A stretch of DNA of 64,000 bases. Origin: Photobacterium sanctipauli. GTDB lineage: Bacteria; Pseudomonadota; Gammaproteobacteria; Enterobacterales; Vibrionaceae. Location: assembly GCF_003026495.1 (NCBI RefSeq), contig NZ_PYMA01000004.1, positions 1 through 64,000 of the forward strand. The letters run 5' to 3'. Below are positions 40,504 to 48,996 of this stretch, piece by piece. The notes under the pieces were generated by a model, which was given only the letters and a program-made list of their open reading frames with translations, did no database searches and was not told where the DNA came from. Position 1 is the first letter of the stretch; every line of letters begins with the position of its first letter. The position numbers were made by a program, and so were the translations under genes.

Positions 40504-40831
40504 ACTGCACTTCCTTTACAAGCGTTGTGTTTCTTTTGATCAATGATCAGGGCTTTGCATAAAAATTTGAAGCGTGAAGTTTACTTGTGGTTTTGGTACT
40601 AATGAATGTAATTATTTTGACTTTCGTCACATTTTTGACTTTTTTGACACTTCTTATTTAGTGTTTTCGTTTTTTGGTCGTAAACGATTAATTCTTTGAA
40701 TATGTATTCACGTTTTCTATACCTGATTTAACTTTTATTTTATCTTTATTTGATGCTATTCAGCTGTTGTTCAGTGTATATATTGATGATTATTTTCAAT
40801 TTTAACCGACTGTATCTCATTGTTTATTAAT
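40504..40831. other. A/T-rich divergent intergenic region
   Basis: About 330 bases between the chemoreceptor gene and the small gene at 40832, rich in T runs, with a repeated TTTTTGAC word near 40630-40650. I see no gene. A promoter for each side must lie here but I cannot place it. Confidence 0.35.
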
Positions 40832-41143
40832 ATGGTTCGTCCGCAAACTATAGCTGAAATTAAAGATGTCTTGTTATATTTACAAGATGCCCAAAAAACA
40901 CAAAAAGCAGCTGAAGATGTTCAACAACAGCTGTCATATTTGCTGAATGAAATTTTGCAATTGAGCGAAGGAGATACTGAATCAAGCCAGTATGAGAAAG
41001 ACATCTTGCTGATTTTGCGACATAATTTTGGCGCACTGCCTTCTTCATCGGTCACTTTGAAAGCGTCTGCCAATATCATTGCTGATAAGATTCGTAGTGA
41101 TGGGTATAAAGCACAGGAAAGCGAGCTGGATCTCGCAATTTAG
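40832..41143 (+). CDS. Small helical protein of unknown function
   Basis: About 103 residues from ATG 40832 (an in-frame ATG at 40820 adds four). Largely helical with a Gln-rich coiled-coil-like stretch (DAQKTQKAAEDVQQQLSYLL). No signal peptide or known family. The ribosome site is weak. Its stop overlaps the end of the convergent gene by four bases. Confidence 0.55.
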   Translation: MVRPQTIAEIKDVLLYLQDAQKTQKAAEDVQQQLSYLLNEILQLSEGDTESSQYEKDILLILRHNFGALPSSSVTLKASANIIADKIRSDGYKAQESELDLAI

Positions 41144-41652
41144 CGGTGATGCTCACTGACGCAGTTGGTAAATTGGCTGATGTCATTACTGTCAGCATTG
41201 AAGCGATAATTCTCGTCATACCCCCGCAGTTCAAAATGGCCATAGTCTTGGCTAACTAGGCGGGTAAACACATCAAAAGCCTGTTTCTGGCTTGTTCCTC
41301 CTAAGATCACTAATCGTGTCACTGTATGTTTGGTGCCATTATTCCGCCAATTAGCGGTGAATACTTCCACTGGATAGCCCGAACGATAGTAGCCGATATT
41401 TTCAAAGCCAATTGGGTGGCTGATATCCGCTTTTACCGCAACATAGCGTTGGCGAAGGGTATTGTTCGTAATAAGGGCTACTTGCAGGTTTGCTACAAAC
41501 TTTTGATGTTCGTTCTTAACAAGGTGATAGATATCTAACCGACAGGTATCAGCAGTTAAAGATGTACTGCTGGTCGGCAGTATTTCTGCTTGTGTGAATT
41601 GAGGTAAAGCGCCAAGAATGAAAAAAATGCCGAATAAGCCCAAACGACACAT
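41140..41652 (-). CDS. Putative periplasmic protein of unknown function
   Basis: A 170-residue protein with a signal peptide ending at TQA (residue 22) and two cysteines placed for a disulfide (TCRLDIY near the start of the mature chain and TNCVSEH at the end). The mature domain looks beta-rich. GGAACAG precedes the ATG. No family recognised. Overlaps the convergent small gene by four bases. Confidence 0.65.
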   Translation of the reverse strand: MCRLGLFGIFFILGALPQFTQAEILPTSSTSLTADTCRLDIYHLVKNEHQKFVANLQVALITNNTLRQRYVAVKADISHPIGFENIGYYRSGYPVEVFTANWRNNGTKHTVTRLVILGGTSQKQAFDVFTRLVSQDYGHFELRGYDENYRFNADSNDISQFTNCVSEHHR

Positions 41653-41763
41653 ACTGCTGTTCCGTTAACTTAGATACAGTAAGCATAGTGCGACAGCATA
41701 AGTGAGAACTGTATCATTACAGCAACAAAAAGATTTTAGTGTCCATCATTGCGAGCGGCACTG

Positions 41764-42744
41764 TTAAGGATTGTAGATTTTTGTTTTTACCATCCGTCGG
41801 TACTCAGTAGGGCTAACATTCAACTGTTTCTGAAAACGGGTGGAAAAGTGATGGGCATCTTTATAACCCACTTGCTCTGCCACATCTTGTATCGACATAC
41901 CAAAATCGCGGAGTAGCTGTTGTGCGGTGTCCATCCGTAATCGCTGCAAGAACTGATGCGGGGTTTCACCAACTTGATCTTTGAATTTACGGTTGAAGGT
42001 ACGAAGTGGTAATTCACAGTGATCCGCGACAGCTTGTGCTGTAATTGGCTGCGATAAGTTTCGTTTCATCCAATCTTGAGCAAGTGCAATAGATTCGTCG
42101 AATTGCAGTTGCCCACCAATTTGATAGAAGGGCTGTTGGTTAGACTTCGAGATCTCATGACCAAAATGGGTCTCAATCGTGTTGGCTGTCTTCTGGCCAA
42201 AGTACTCCGCGATCAGGTAAAGCACCATTTCAGATTGCGAGTTAATACTGGTGGTACAGTAAATATCGTTCGCGGCAGTGATAGAAGCTTGACGATTTAG
42301 CTGCACATTAGGGTAGCGGCTACTGAAGTTATCGAAGTAATACCAATGTGTGGTTGCAACTTGGTGATCGAGTAAGCCTGTTTCTGCCAGCCATATTACC
42401 CCAGTCCCTGTTGCCATCAATTTAGCCCCTTTCTGATATTGTGCTTTTAGCCATGGCACGATAAACGTTGAACGGCGGACTGATTGCAACGGGTTTCCCC
42501 ACATTGGCGGTAAGATGAGGATGTCAAAGGCCGGTTCGTCATCATCGTAAGTCATATCAGGTTGGATCTTGATCCCCGCCGTCACTTTTGTAGGTGCCAG
42601 CGTTGGGGCGATCAACTTAATGTCGAATGGGGATTCCCTTTGCTCCTGGCGAGGACGAAGGCTAGCGGCGCTACTCAACATTTCTGCTGCTAATGAGACG
42701 CCTGTGATAAGTGCCCGATCATAAAGAAGAAATCCGACGTTCAT
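41764..42744 (-). CDS. GlxA-type AraC family regulator (DJ-1/PfpI domain plus HTH)
   Basis: A 326-residue regulator. The N-terminal DJ-1/PfpI-like domain covers residues 1-185 (AFDILILPPMWG; ATGTGVIWLAETGLLD). The C-terminal AraC domain covers about 220-320, with two helix-turn-helix units (AQAVADHCELPLRTFNRKFK; SIQDVAEQVGYKDAHHFSTRF; NVSPTEYRRM). It is divergent from the beta-ketoacyl synthase gene across 150 bases that hold a Fur-like site, so it may control that gene. The effector is unknown. Confidence 0.88.
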   Translation of the reverse strand: MNVGFLLYDRALITGVSLAAEMLSSAASLRPRQEQRESPFDIKLIAPTLAPTKVTAGIKIQPDMTYDDDEPAFDILILPPMWGNPLQSVRRSTFIVPWLKAQYQKGAKLMATGTGVIWLAETGLLDHQVATTHWYYFDNFSSRYPNVQLNRQASITAANDIYCTTSINSQSEMVLYLIAEYFGQKTANTIETHFGHEISKSNQQPFYQIGGQLQFDESIALAQDWMKRNLSQPITAQAVADHCELPLRTFNRKFKDQVGETPHQFLQRLRMDTAQQLLRDFGMSIQDVAEQVGYKDAHHFSTRFQKQLNVSPTEYRRMVKTKIYNP

Positions 42745-42778
42745 TCGTTAGTTCCTGTTGTACGAATTATCACCAAAA

Positions 42779-42793
42779 TGATAATGATTACGA
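42779..42793. promoter_or_regulatory. Fur-like site between the AraC regulator and ketosynthase genes
   Basis: TGATAATGATTACGA matches TGATAATnATTATCA at 12 of 14 specified bases. A TTATCA six bases upstream makes an additional inverted pair (TTATCA CCAAAA TGATAA). Confidence 0.4.
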
Positions 42794-42894
42794 TGAATTG
42801 GCATATATGGCAGTGATAATGGCACAAATACATAGTGATTGAACAGTGTAAATTGTTAACCTAACCGTCTCAAAAGTATTGATGTAGGTTTAGG

Positions 42895-44751
42895 ATGACA
42901 AAGTTACCTTTAATTGTCGGCTTTGGTGGAATTAATGCTGCTGGTCGTAGTTCTGGCTTTCACAGCTATAAGCGTATGGTGTCCGATGTACTGCCTGAAG
43001 CAGACATGCAGTCAACATGGCAGGATCTCGCTCAGCGTATGGGGCTGTCAGATGGCTTAGCCGTGGATGCCGAAGTTATCGAAGCGATTAAAGCGGGTAC
43101 GCTGGTTCGTCGTATTGAATCATTCAATCCTGATCAATTGCTATATCAATACAAAGCAACACTAAAGAGCGAGAGTGAACAAGAGCAGATCTCATTCTCG
43201 CTACGTAAATCCAAGCTACCTACGCGTATCCCTGAAAACTGGCAGGTTGAAGAGCAGGGTAGCAAGGTCAAGATTACGGTGACTGGCGAACTCAATGCGT
43301 TGCTCGAAGATCGTGTTGCATTTCCTGTAACCAGTGGCGGTAATATCCCTCGTGGCTTCGATCCAGGTAAACTTTATAATTCACGTTTCCACCCACGTGG
43401 ATTGAAAATGACCGTGTACGGTGCATCTGATGCACTTAACTCAATGGGTCTTGATTGGGACGAAGTCTTAAACCATATCGAGCCGGATCAAGTTTCTGTT
43501 TACGCGGGCAGTGCACTGGCTCAAGTTGATGACCAATCGCTTTCGGGTATGCTGGCTGCACCGTTAACCGGTGGGCGAGTAAGCACAAAGATGATGGCAC
43601 TGTCATTGGCTGAAATGCCAGCTGACTTCATCAATGGTTATGTTATTAATAGCATTGGTACCACGGGCACCAATATGGGCGCGTGTGCTACGTTCCTTTA
43701 CAACCTGCGTCAGGGTATGAACGATATCCAGCAAGGTCACTCCAAAGTTGCCATTATTGGTAATGCTGAAGCCCCGGTTGTTTCTGAAATTATGGAAGGT
43801 TTCCGGGTGATGGGTGCCTTGGCGGAAGATGAGCAACTAAAAGCGCTTGATGGCAGTGATGTTGTCGACAACCGCCGTGCATGTCGTCCTTTCTCGTCAA
43901 ATGCCGGCTTTACCATGGCGGAATCGGCACAATTTGTGGTGCTAATGGATGATGAGTTGGCACTAGAATTGGGTGCAACGGTTTATGGTTCGGTTGCTGA
44001 TGTATTCATTAATGCCGATGCCAACAAAAAGTCGATTTCTGCACCTGGTGTTGGTAACTATGTCACGGTGGCTAAAGCAACAGCACTGGCACAAGCGATT
44101 CTTGGTAAAGATGGCGTCAAGCAGACTTATGTTCAAGCGCACGGTACGGGTACACCACAAAACCGAGTGACTGAGAGCCATATTCTGAATGAAGTTGCGA
44201 AAACATTCGATATCGAGAACTGGCCGGTTACAGCGGTGAAATCTTACCTCGGTCACTCAATGAGTACTGCCCCAGGTGATCAGCTGATTGCATCGCTAGG
44301 CGTGTGGAAGTACGGTTGGATCCCGGGTATACAAACGATTGACCATATTGCCGATGACGTACACCAATCTAATTTGAACATTTTGACTGAGCATGCTTTT
44401 GCTGGTGAAAAGGGTGAAGCTTACAAAGCGGTTATTCTAAACGCGAAAGGCTTCGGTGGTAACAATGCCTCGGGCTTAGTACTTTCGCCTCAGCAAACCA
44501 TGGCGATGCTTACCAATAAATATGGTACAGAAGCCATTTCTGCTTATCAGGCGCGTAACGATCAGGTGCAGAAAGTGGCTGATGCGAATGATAAAGCAGC
44601 GTGTTCTGGCGAGGAGCATATTCGCTACCACTTTGGTGAGAGCATGATGGATGAGACATCTGTAGCGATTTCACAAGATGCGGTATCCCTTTCGGAGTTT
44701 GCTAAGCAGATCCCGCTGGTTCAAGAGAACCCATTTAAAGACTATCAATAA
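42895..44751 (+). CDS. Large stand-alone beta-ketoacyl synthase
   Basis: A 618-residue condensing enzyme, about 200 residues longer than FabB or FabF. The thiolase-fold triad is present: Cys264 (TNMGACATFLYN), His416 (VQAHGTGTPQN) and His454 (VKSYLGHSMSTAPGD). The extra length is an N-terminal domain (about residues 1-150) and a C-terminal tail of about 90. It stands alone with no ACP, ketoreductase or transferase gene, so it is not a visible biosynthetic cluster. It may act in an unusual fatty-acid or lipid modification. Possibly Fur- and AraC-controlled. Confidence 0.85.
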   Translation: MTKLPLIVGFGGINAAGRSSGFHSYKRMVSDVLPEADMQSTWQDLAQRMGLSDGLAVDAEVIEAIKAGTLVRRIESFNPDQLLYQYKATLKSESEQEQISFSLRKSKLPTRIPENWQVEEQGSKVKITVTGELNALLEDRVAFPVTSGGNIPRGFDPGKLYNSRFHPRGLKMTVYGASDALNSMGLDWDEVLNHIEPDQVSVYAGSALAQVDDQSLSGMLAAPLTGGRVSTKMMALSLAEMPADFINGYVINSIGTTGTNMGACATFLYNLRQGMNDIQQGHSKVAIIGNAEAPVVSEIMEGFRVMGALAEDEQLKALDGSDVVDNRRACRPFSSNAGFTMAESAQFVVLMDDELALELGATVYGSVADVFINADANKKSISAPGVGNYVTVAKATALAQAILGKDGVKQTYVQAHGTGTPQNRVTESHILNEVAKTFDIENWPVTAVKSYLGHSMSTAPGDQLIASLGVWKYGWIPGIQTIDHIADDVHQSNLNILTEHAFAGEKGEAYKAVILNAKGFGGNNASGLVLSPQQTMAMLTNKYGTEAISAYQARNDQVQKVADANDKAACSGEEHIRYHFGESMMDETSVAISQDAVSLSEFAKQIPLVQENPFKDYQ

Positions 44752-44758
44752 TGATGAA

Positions 44759-44802
44759 ATACTACCGAGTATAAAGCCGGTCTTTATCTTGGTAGTATTT
44801 TA
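44759..44802 (+). terminator. First of two tandem terminators after the ketosynthase gene
   Basis: ATACTACC/GGTAGTAT outer stem with an inner ATAAAG/CTTTAT stem, followed by T3-4. Confidence 0.7.
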
Positions 44803-44810
44803 CAAATAGA

Positions 44811-44843
44811 AAGGCTATAACTTGAATGAGTTATAGCCTTTTT
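44811..44843 (+). terminator. Second tandem terminator
   Basis: AAGGCTATAACT/AGTTATAGCCTT stem with a short loop and T5. It separates the ketosynthase from the kinase gene. Confidence 0.8.
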
Positions 44844-44874
44844 GTTTCTAAAAGGCATAGAAGGGAGAAAGCCA

Positions 44875-45711
44875 TTGGCCAACATCATGCTACTTGCGAA
44901 TCTCAATTGTGATCGCGTATTGCAACTAGAAGAGTTACTCGAAGCTGGTGGTCGACACCATTATCAAGACAAAGGGCGTCGCCTTGGCGGTGGTGGAGCA
45001 AACACAGGGCTCGGGCTGGTATGGGCTGGGCATAATGTTGCATTAGTCAGCCAAATAGGGCGTGATGAAACTGCAGATTGGTTACTGGCCGAAGCGAGTC
45101 TTCAGGGGCTAAATTGTAGTTTGTTACAACGTAACGATATTGCGACACCGGAGCTGATGTTGTTGATGACGCCTGATGGCGAACGAACCATTATTCGTCC
45201 GGCACGTCCGGATTTCGTGCTGGGTGAATGCCCAGACTTTTCTAAATGGGATGCACTCTACGTTAATTCTTCTGCTGACGGTATTTCAACATGGTCGGAA
45301 GTCGCTATCCGGCATTCGCTGGTCGTGGCTCAACTACCAAAAACAGATTGCGCTAGACCTTGCCATGTATTGATAACCTCATCGTCGGACTTAGCGGGCA
45401 GAACAAGCCAATTACCTTGGCAGTATGCACAAAGCATCGCTGGCTCAAACCTACAGTATTTCATTGTGACGGATGGCGAGAAGGGGGCGACGGCTTATTG
45501 CGCCGATGGTGAATCTTTTGTACCTGCCTGTGCGGCCAATGTTGTTGATACAACCGGCGCCGGGGATGCATTTGCATCTGGCCTAATCAATGGCCTACTC
45601 AATAACAAAACGATTGAGCAAGCAATGGCAGATGGCGCAAAGTGGGCATCGTTTGCCGTTGAGACTGAAAGCTCAATACCGGGCAAGGCACTGAAACACT
45701 ATTTGTCTTAA
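44875..45711 (+). CDS. PfkB-family carbohydrate kinase (ribokinase-like)
   Basis: 278 residues from TTG 44875, chosen because AAGGGAG lies eight bases upstream. Ribokinase fold: N-terminal GGGGANTGLGLVWAGH (substrate motif), SQIGRDETADWLL, and the C-terminal PfkB signature with the catalytic Asp (VDTTGAGDAFASGLINGLL). The sugar substrate cannot be inferred. It begins about 30 bases after a terminator and has no sugar-transport neighbour. Co-regulation with the downstream convergent helicase is unlikely. Confidence 0.88.
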   Translation: MANIMLLANLNCDRVLQLEELLEAGGRHHYQDKGRRLGGGGANTGLGLVWAGHNVALVSQIGRDETADWLLAEASLQGLNCSLLQRNDIATPELMLLMTPDGERTIIRPARPDFVLGECPDFSKWDALYVNSSADGISTWSEVAIRHSLVVAQLPKTDCARPCHVLITSSSDLAGRTSQLPWQYAQSIAGSNLQYFIVTDGEKGATAYCADGESFVPACAANVVDTTGAGDAFASGLINGLLNNKTIEQAMADGAKWASFAVETESSIPGKALKHYLS

Positions 45712-45734
45712 CGGTTATGAATTATATGAGATAT

Positions 45735-45763
45735 AAAAAAGGGAAGCGGCTGCTTCCCTTTTT
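45735..45763. terminator. Bidirectional terminator
   Basis: AAAAAAGGGAAGC/GCTTCCCTTTTT with a GGCT loop, between the convergent kinase and helicase genes. Confidence 0.85.
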
Positions 45764-45786
45764 GTTATTAACAAGTTAGCTGAAAA

Positions 45787-47079
45787 TTATTTCTTCAGCT
45801 TAGTGATACGAGACTTGTTCAGTACCGCGCGGCGTAGTCGTGCACGGCGTTCCGCATCTGATTGAGCCGTTGGGTTGTTAGTGCGACCACGGCGGTCTTT
45901 GAATGCAGGTTTCGAGTGCATTTTCTCAAGTAGGGCATCGCGGCTCTTTGGCTCATAGCCTGCAAGCTGAATTCGGCGAATACGCTGCTTGATAAGCTTT
46001 TCAATCTGCACAAGTGTTAGCTCTTCTTCGCGGCTAACGAAAGACACCGCGTGGCCTTGCATACCTGCACGGCCGGTACGACCAATACGGTGTACATAGT
46101 CTTCTGCTAGGAACGGCATATCGTAGTTAACAACGTGCGGCAGTCCTTGAATGTCTAGGCCACGTGCGGCAACTTCGGTAGCGACCATTACACGCGCCTT
46201 GCCTTCTTTGAACTCATCAAGGGCACGACGGCGGGCACTTTGCGCTTTGTCACCGTGGCAAAGCACAGCCTTGATACCGTCAAGTTTTAGCTCTTTTACC
46301 AGCTCGTTAGCAGTTTCTTTGTAATTCACAAACACCAGCACTTGTTGCCAGTTTTTCTTACCGATCAGTTCAGAGAGTAACTCGCGTTTGCGATCTTCAT
46401 CAACAGGGTACACCACGTGAGCAACCGTATCTGCCGTTGCGTTTTCAGTGCTTGCAGAAATGCGCTTAGGCTTGCGTAGGATTTCGCTTGCTAGCTTATT
46501 CATTTGGCTTGATGTCGTGGCCGAGAACAGCATGGTTTGCGGCTGGCTACGCACATCACCCATGATCAGGCGGATATCAGAAATGAAGCCCATATCAAGC
46601 ATACGGTCAGCTTCATCGAAAACGAGAAACTCAAGGTTAGCGAGTGATACGTTGCTTAGTTCCATGTGCTCAAGCAGACGTCCAGGTGTCGCAACAAGAA
46701 TATCAAGACCCTGTTCTAGCTTCTTCTCTTGGGTACCCATCTTGGTGCCGCCATAAATCGCAGCCACTTTGATATCAGTGTACTTGGTGTAGTCTTCGAT
46801 GTTCTTGGCAATCTGCGCGGCCAGTTCGCGTGTTGGTGCAAGGATAAGCGCGCGAATATTAAAACGGCTCGCGGCTTTTGGCTTATCAAGTATCTGCTGG
46901 ATAATCGGCAAAGAGAAAGCCGCGGTTTTACCCGTACCTGTCTGGGCATTGGCAAGAATATCGTTTCCGCGACGCGCGTGTGGGATCGCTTGTTGCTGAA
47001 TTGGCGTTAATTTCTCGTAGCCACACTCATCGAGTGCGCGCACAATTTCTTGAGAAAAGTTTTGTGATGCAAATGACAT
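45787..47079 (-). CDS. rhlE: DEAD-box RNA helicase, RhlE type
   Basis: A 430-residue ATP-dependent RNA helicase. In order: Q motif (CGYEKLTPIQQQAIP), motif I (AQTGTGKTAA), Ia (PTRELA), Ib (TPGRLL), II (DEADRMLDMGF), III (SATTS), IV (VLVFVNYK), V (ATEVAARGLDI), VI (HRIGRTGRAG). The basic C-terminal tail (RRARLRRAVLNKSRITKLKK) is short, as in RhlE rather than DeaD or SrmB. It acts in ribosome assembly and RNA turnover. No cold-shock element was recognised in its 5' region. Confidence 0.9.
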   Translation of the reverse strand: MSFASQNFSQEIVRALDECGYEKLTPIQQQAIPHARRGNDILANAQTGTGKTAAFSLPIIQQILDKPKAASRFNIRALILAPTRELAAQIAKNIEDYTKYTDIKVAAIYGGTKMGTQEKKLEQGLDILVATPGRLLEHMELSNVSLANLEFLVFDEADRMLDMGFISDIRLIMGDVRSQPQTMLFSATTSSQMNKLASEILRKPKRISASTENATADTVAHVVYPVDEDRKRELLSELIGKKNWQQVLVFVNYKETANELVKELKLDGIKAVLCHGDKAQSARRRALDEFKEGKARVMVATEVAARGLDIQGLPHVVNYDMPFLAEDYVHRIGRTGRAGMQGHAVSFVSREEELTLVQIEKLIKQRIRRIQLAGYEPKSRDALLEKMHSKPAFKDRRGRTNNPTAQSDAERRARLRRAVLNKSRITKLKK

Positions 47080-47228
47080 TCTTATTTCCTAAAGCAGACG
47101 GCTTAGCCTGACCAAAATTACGGTCGGTGATTATAGTGCAATAAGCTTAAGATGTGTGGACTATTTTAGAATAATCGTATAATTTTCGTACGAATTAGCA
47201 CGTATTTTCCAAGTAACTCCTTGGTAAG

Positions 47229-47972
47229 TTATTCATCTTGCAGCAAATGGATGTTCAAATCGCCCGGTAGACTGCATTTGTTGGTGTAGATCCGATCAAA
47301 GCTTGCGAGAGGGGCGACTTTCACTGCTGCAAACCTGGACCACTTGCTGGCATCGGCAACCAACCAAGTTTGGCGTGAATTTGCGATAATGGCTTGCGAC
47401 AGATCCGCTTCAAGCGACTCATGCTCCATCGCGTGATGGCTTTCGGTAACAGAGCCGCAGCCACAAATGCCGATATCGGCTTCAAACCCGCCAAGGTAAT
47501 CAATGGCGCTACTGCCCATGATATCCTGGTGTTCACGGCGCATAAGGCCACCTGCCAGATACACTTCGATATGCTTGTTAGCCTCTAAGATCTTAGCAAC
47601 TTGCAGGTTGTTGGTGATAACACGAAGTGACGTTTTCCCCAGTAGGTGCTGGGCAATTTTGGTCACTGTGGTACCAATTCCCATCATTATGGTGGATCCA
47701 TCTGGGATACTGTGCGCGACAGCCTCGGCAATGGTTGTTTTTGCTGTCGATTCGACTTCAGAGCGGAATAGGTAGCTGGTATTGGTTAATGTTGCAGGTA
47801 AGCTGACGCCACCATGAACACGGCGAGCTAATCCTTGCTCGCAAAGCTGATTAACATCTCGTCGAATGGTTTGGGTTGTAACAGAAAACAATTCAGCAAG
47901 ATGATCAATTTGTACATCCTCATTGGCTTTTAGCGTGGCGAGGATCTGCTTTTGACGGTGGTTCAGTTCCAT
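47229..47972 (-). CDS. DeoR/GlpR-family transcriptional regulator
   Basis: A 247-residue repressor with an N-terminal DeoR HTH (IDHLAELFSVTTQTIRRDVNQL; RRVHGGVSLP) and a C-terminal sugar-phosphate-sensing domain (IMMGIGTTVTKIAQHL; AGGLMRREHQDIMGSSA; WLVADASKWSRFA). The gene follows the phosphodiesterase gene by 51 bases in the same direction, so they likely form an operon. The family responds to phosphorylated sugars or glycerol-3-phosphate, which fits the neighbouring enzymes and transporter. Confidence 0.9.
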   Translation of the reverse strand: MELNHRQKQILATLKANEDVQIDHLAELFSVTTQTIRRDVNQLCEQGLARRVHGGVSLPATLTNTSYLFRSEVESTAKTTIAEAVAHSIPDGSTIMMGIGTTVTKIAQHLLGKTSLRVITNNLQVAKILEANKHIEVYLAGGLMRREHQDIMGSSAIDYLGGFEADIGICGCGSVTESHHAMEHESLEADLSQAIIANSRQTWLVADASKWSRFAAVKVAPLASFDRIYTNKCSLPGDLNIHLLQDE

Positions 47973-48023
47973 GGGGTATCCGTTTTCATTCTAGTGGCGC
48001 TGTAAATAAAACACTCAGTAGAT

Positions 48024-48731
48024 TTAGTCAAACGAATCTGGGTTATCGGTGATGATATTGTCGACACCCATTTCTTTGAAGTGTTGTGCTTTTTCAGGCT
48101 GGTTCAACGTCCAAATCATCAACGTTAGCTCTTCTTGCTTAATGCTCTGTGCAATCTCTGGCGTTAGGATGTTGTGGTCCATATGAACACTGAAAAGCTC
48201 CAGCGCGACTAGAGAATCAAGGCTGAAATCATTCCAAACTTCACAAATAAAACCGCGTCGTACTTCTGGTATTAGCGTTTGGCAGTGCAGTAGGGCGTTT
48301 TTATTGAAGCTTGAAAGTAATAGCTTATCGATTGGAAACTGGGTCGTTTTGATAAGCTTAACAACATGTTCCACCAAGGGAATCGCTTCCACATCGTTAT
48401 GGATTTTGAGCTCTAGGTTTAGAGTGAGGTCCAGGCGAAGGCAGGTTTCTAGCGCTTCGGCCAAGGTTGGGATTGTCTCACCGGCGAAGTCTTCGCTGAA
48501 CCAGCTGCCCACGTCGACAGCCTTCAACTCTTCAACTGACATCTCACCAACCTTACCTTTGCCGTTTGATGTGCGGTTGACGGTCTTGTCGTGAATAACA
48601 ACTGGCACTTTATCCGCGCTCAGCTGAGTATCAATTTCAACCCAGTTCACTCCCGCTTTCGCAGCAGCTTCAATGCCTGCAAGGGTATTTTCAGGGGCTA
48701 ATAGCGCGGCACCGCGGTGACCAGTAAGCAT
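48024..48731 (-). CDS. Cytosolic glycerophosphodiester phosphodiesterase (UgpQ-like)
   Basis: A 235-residue GDPD enzyme that hydrolyses glycerophosphodiesters to glycerol-3-phosphate and an alcohol. The motifs are GHRGAALLAPENTLAG (catalytic His), WVEIDTQLSADKVPVVIHDK (metal Glu/Asp and second His) and LNLELKIHN. There is no signal peptide, so it acts in the cytoplasm like UgpQ. It shares an operon with the DeoR gene and is divergent from the TRAP transporter genes; both arms have the same ATGTTCAT motif upstream. Confidence 0.92.
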   Translation of the reverse strand: MLTGHRGAALLAPENTLAGIEAAAKAGVNWVEIDTQLSADKVPVVIHDKTVNRTSNGKGKVGEMSVEELKAVDVGSWFSEDFAGETIPTLAEALETCLRLDLTLNLELKIHNDVEAIPLVEHVVKLIKTTQFPIDKLLLSSFNKNALLHCQTLIPEVRRGFICEVWNDFSLDSLVALELFSVHMDHNILTPEIAQSIKQEELTLMIWTLNQPEKAQHFKEMGVDNIITDNPDSFD

Positions 48732-48745
48732 AAATATTCTCGTCT

Positions 48746-48757
48746 ATGTTCATTTGA
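48746..48757. promoter_or_regulatory. ATGTTCATTTGA motif, phosphodiesterase side
   Basis: It lies 15 bases before the phosphodiesterase start and matches the motif at 48913 at 11 of 12 bases. Candidate operator for the adjacent DeoR regulator. Confidence 0.45.
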
Positions 48758-48912
48758 AAGTGTGAGTAACGTTAATACCAGTGTATTACAGAAGTATTAC
48801 ACCAAAGTCATCTTTATATTGTATAAGCGAAAATAACAACTGCTTGCTAAAATTAGGTGGATCATCACAAAAGCGAGCAAAAAATATAGGTATTTTCACT
48901 TTGTTGTTTGTA

Positions 48913-48924
48913 ATGTTCATATGA
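48913..48924. promoter_or_regulatory. ATGTTCATATGA motif, TRAP side
   Basis: Partly palindromic (TTCATATGA), it lies about 70 bases before the dctP-like start and repeats the motif at 48746. Confidence 0.45.
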
Positions 48925-48996
48925 GTGTCATATTTCGGCGACATACTGCTCGCCATCTTAATACCACCAATGAAAATGAATTTAAGGTGATTTGAT

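Noticed and set aside
43603..44256. Antisense ORFs inside the ketosynthase gene
   Set aside because: They follow from codon bias of the sense gene and carry no domain, signal or ribosome site.
46448..47010. Plus-strand ORFs opposite the helicase gene
   Set aside because: They overlap the conserved helicase motifs and look like mirror frames.
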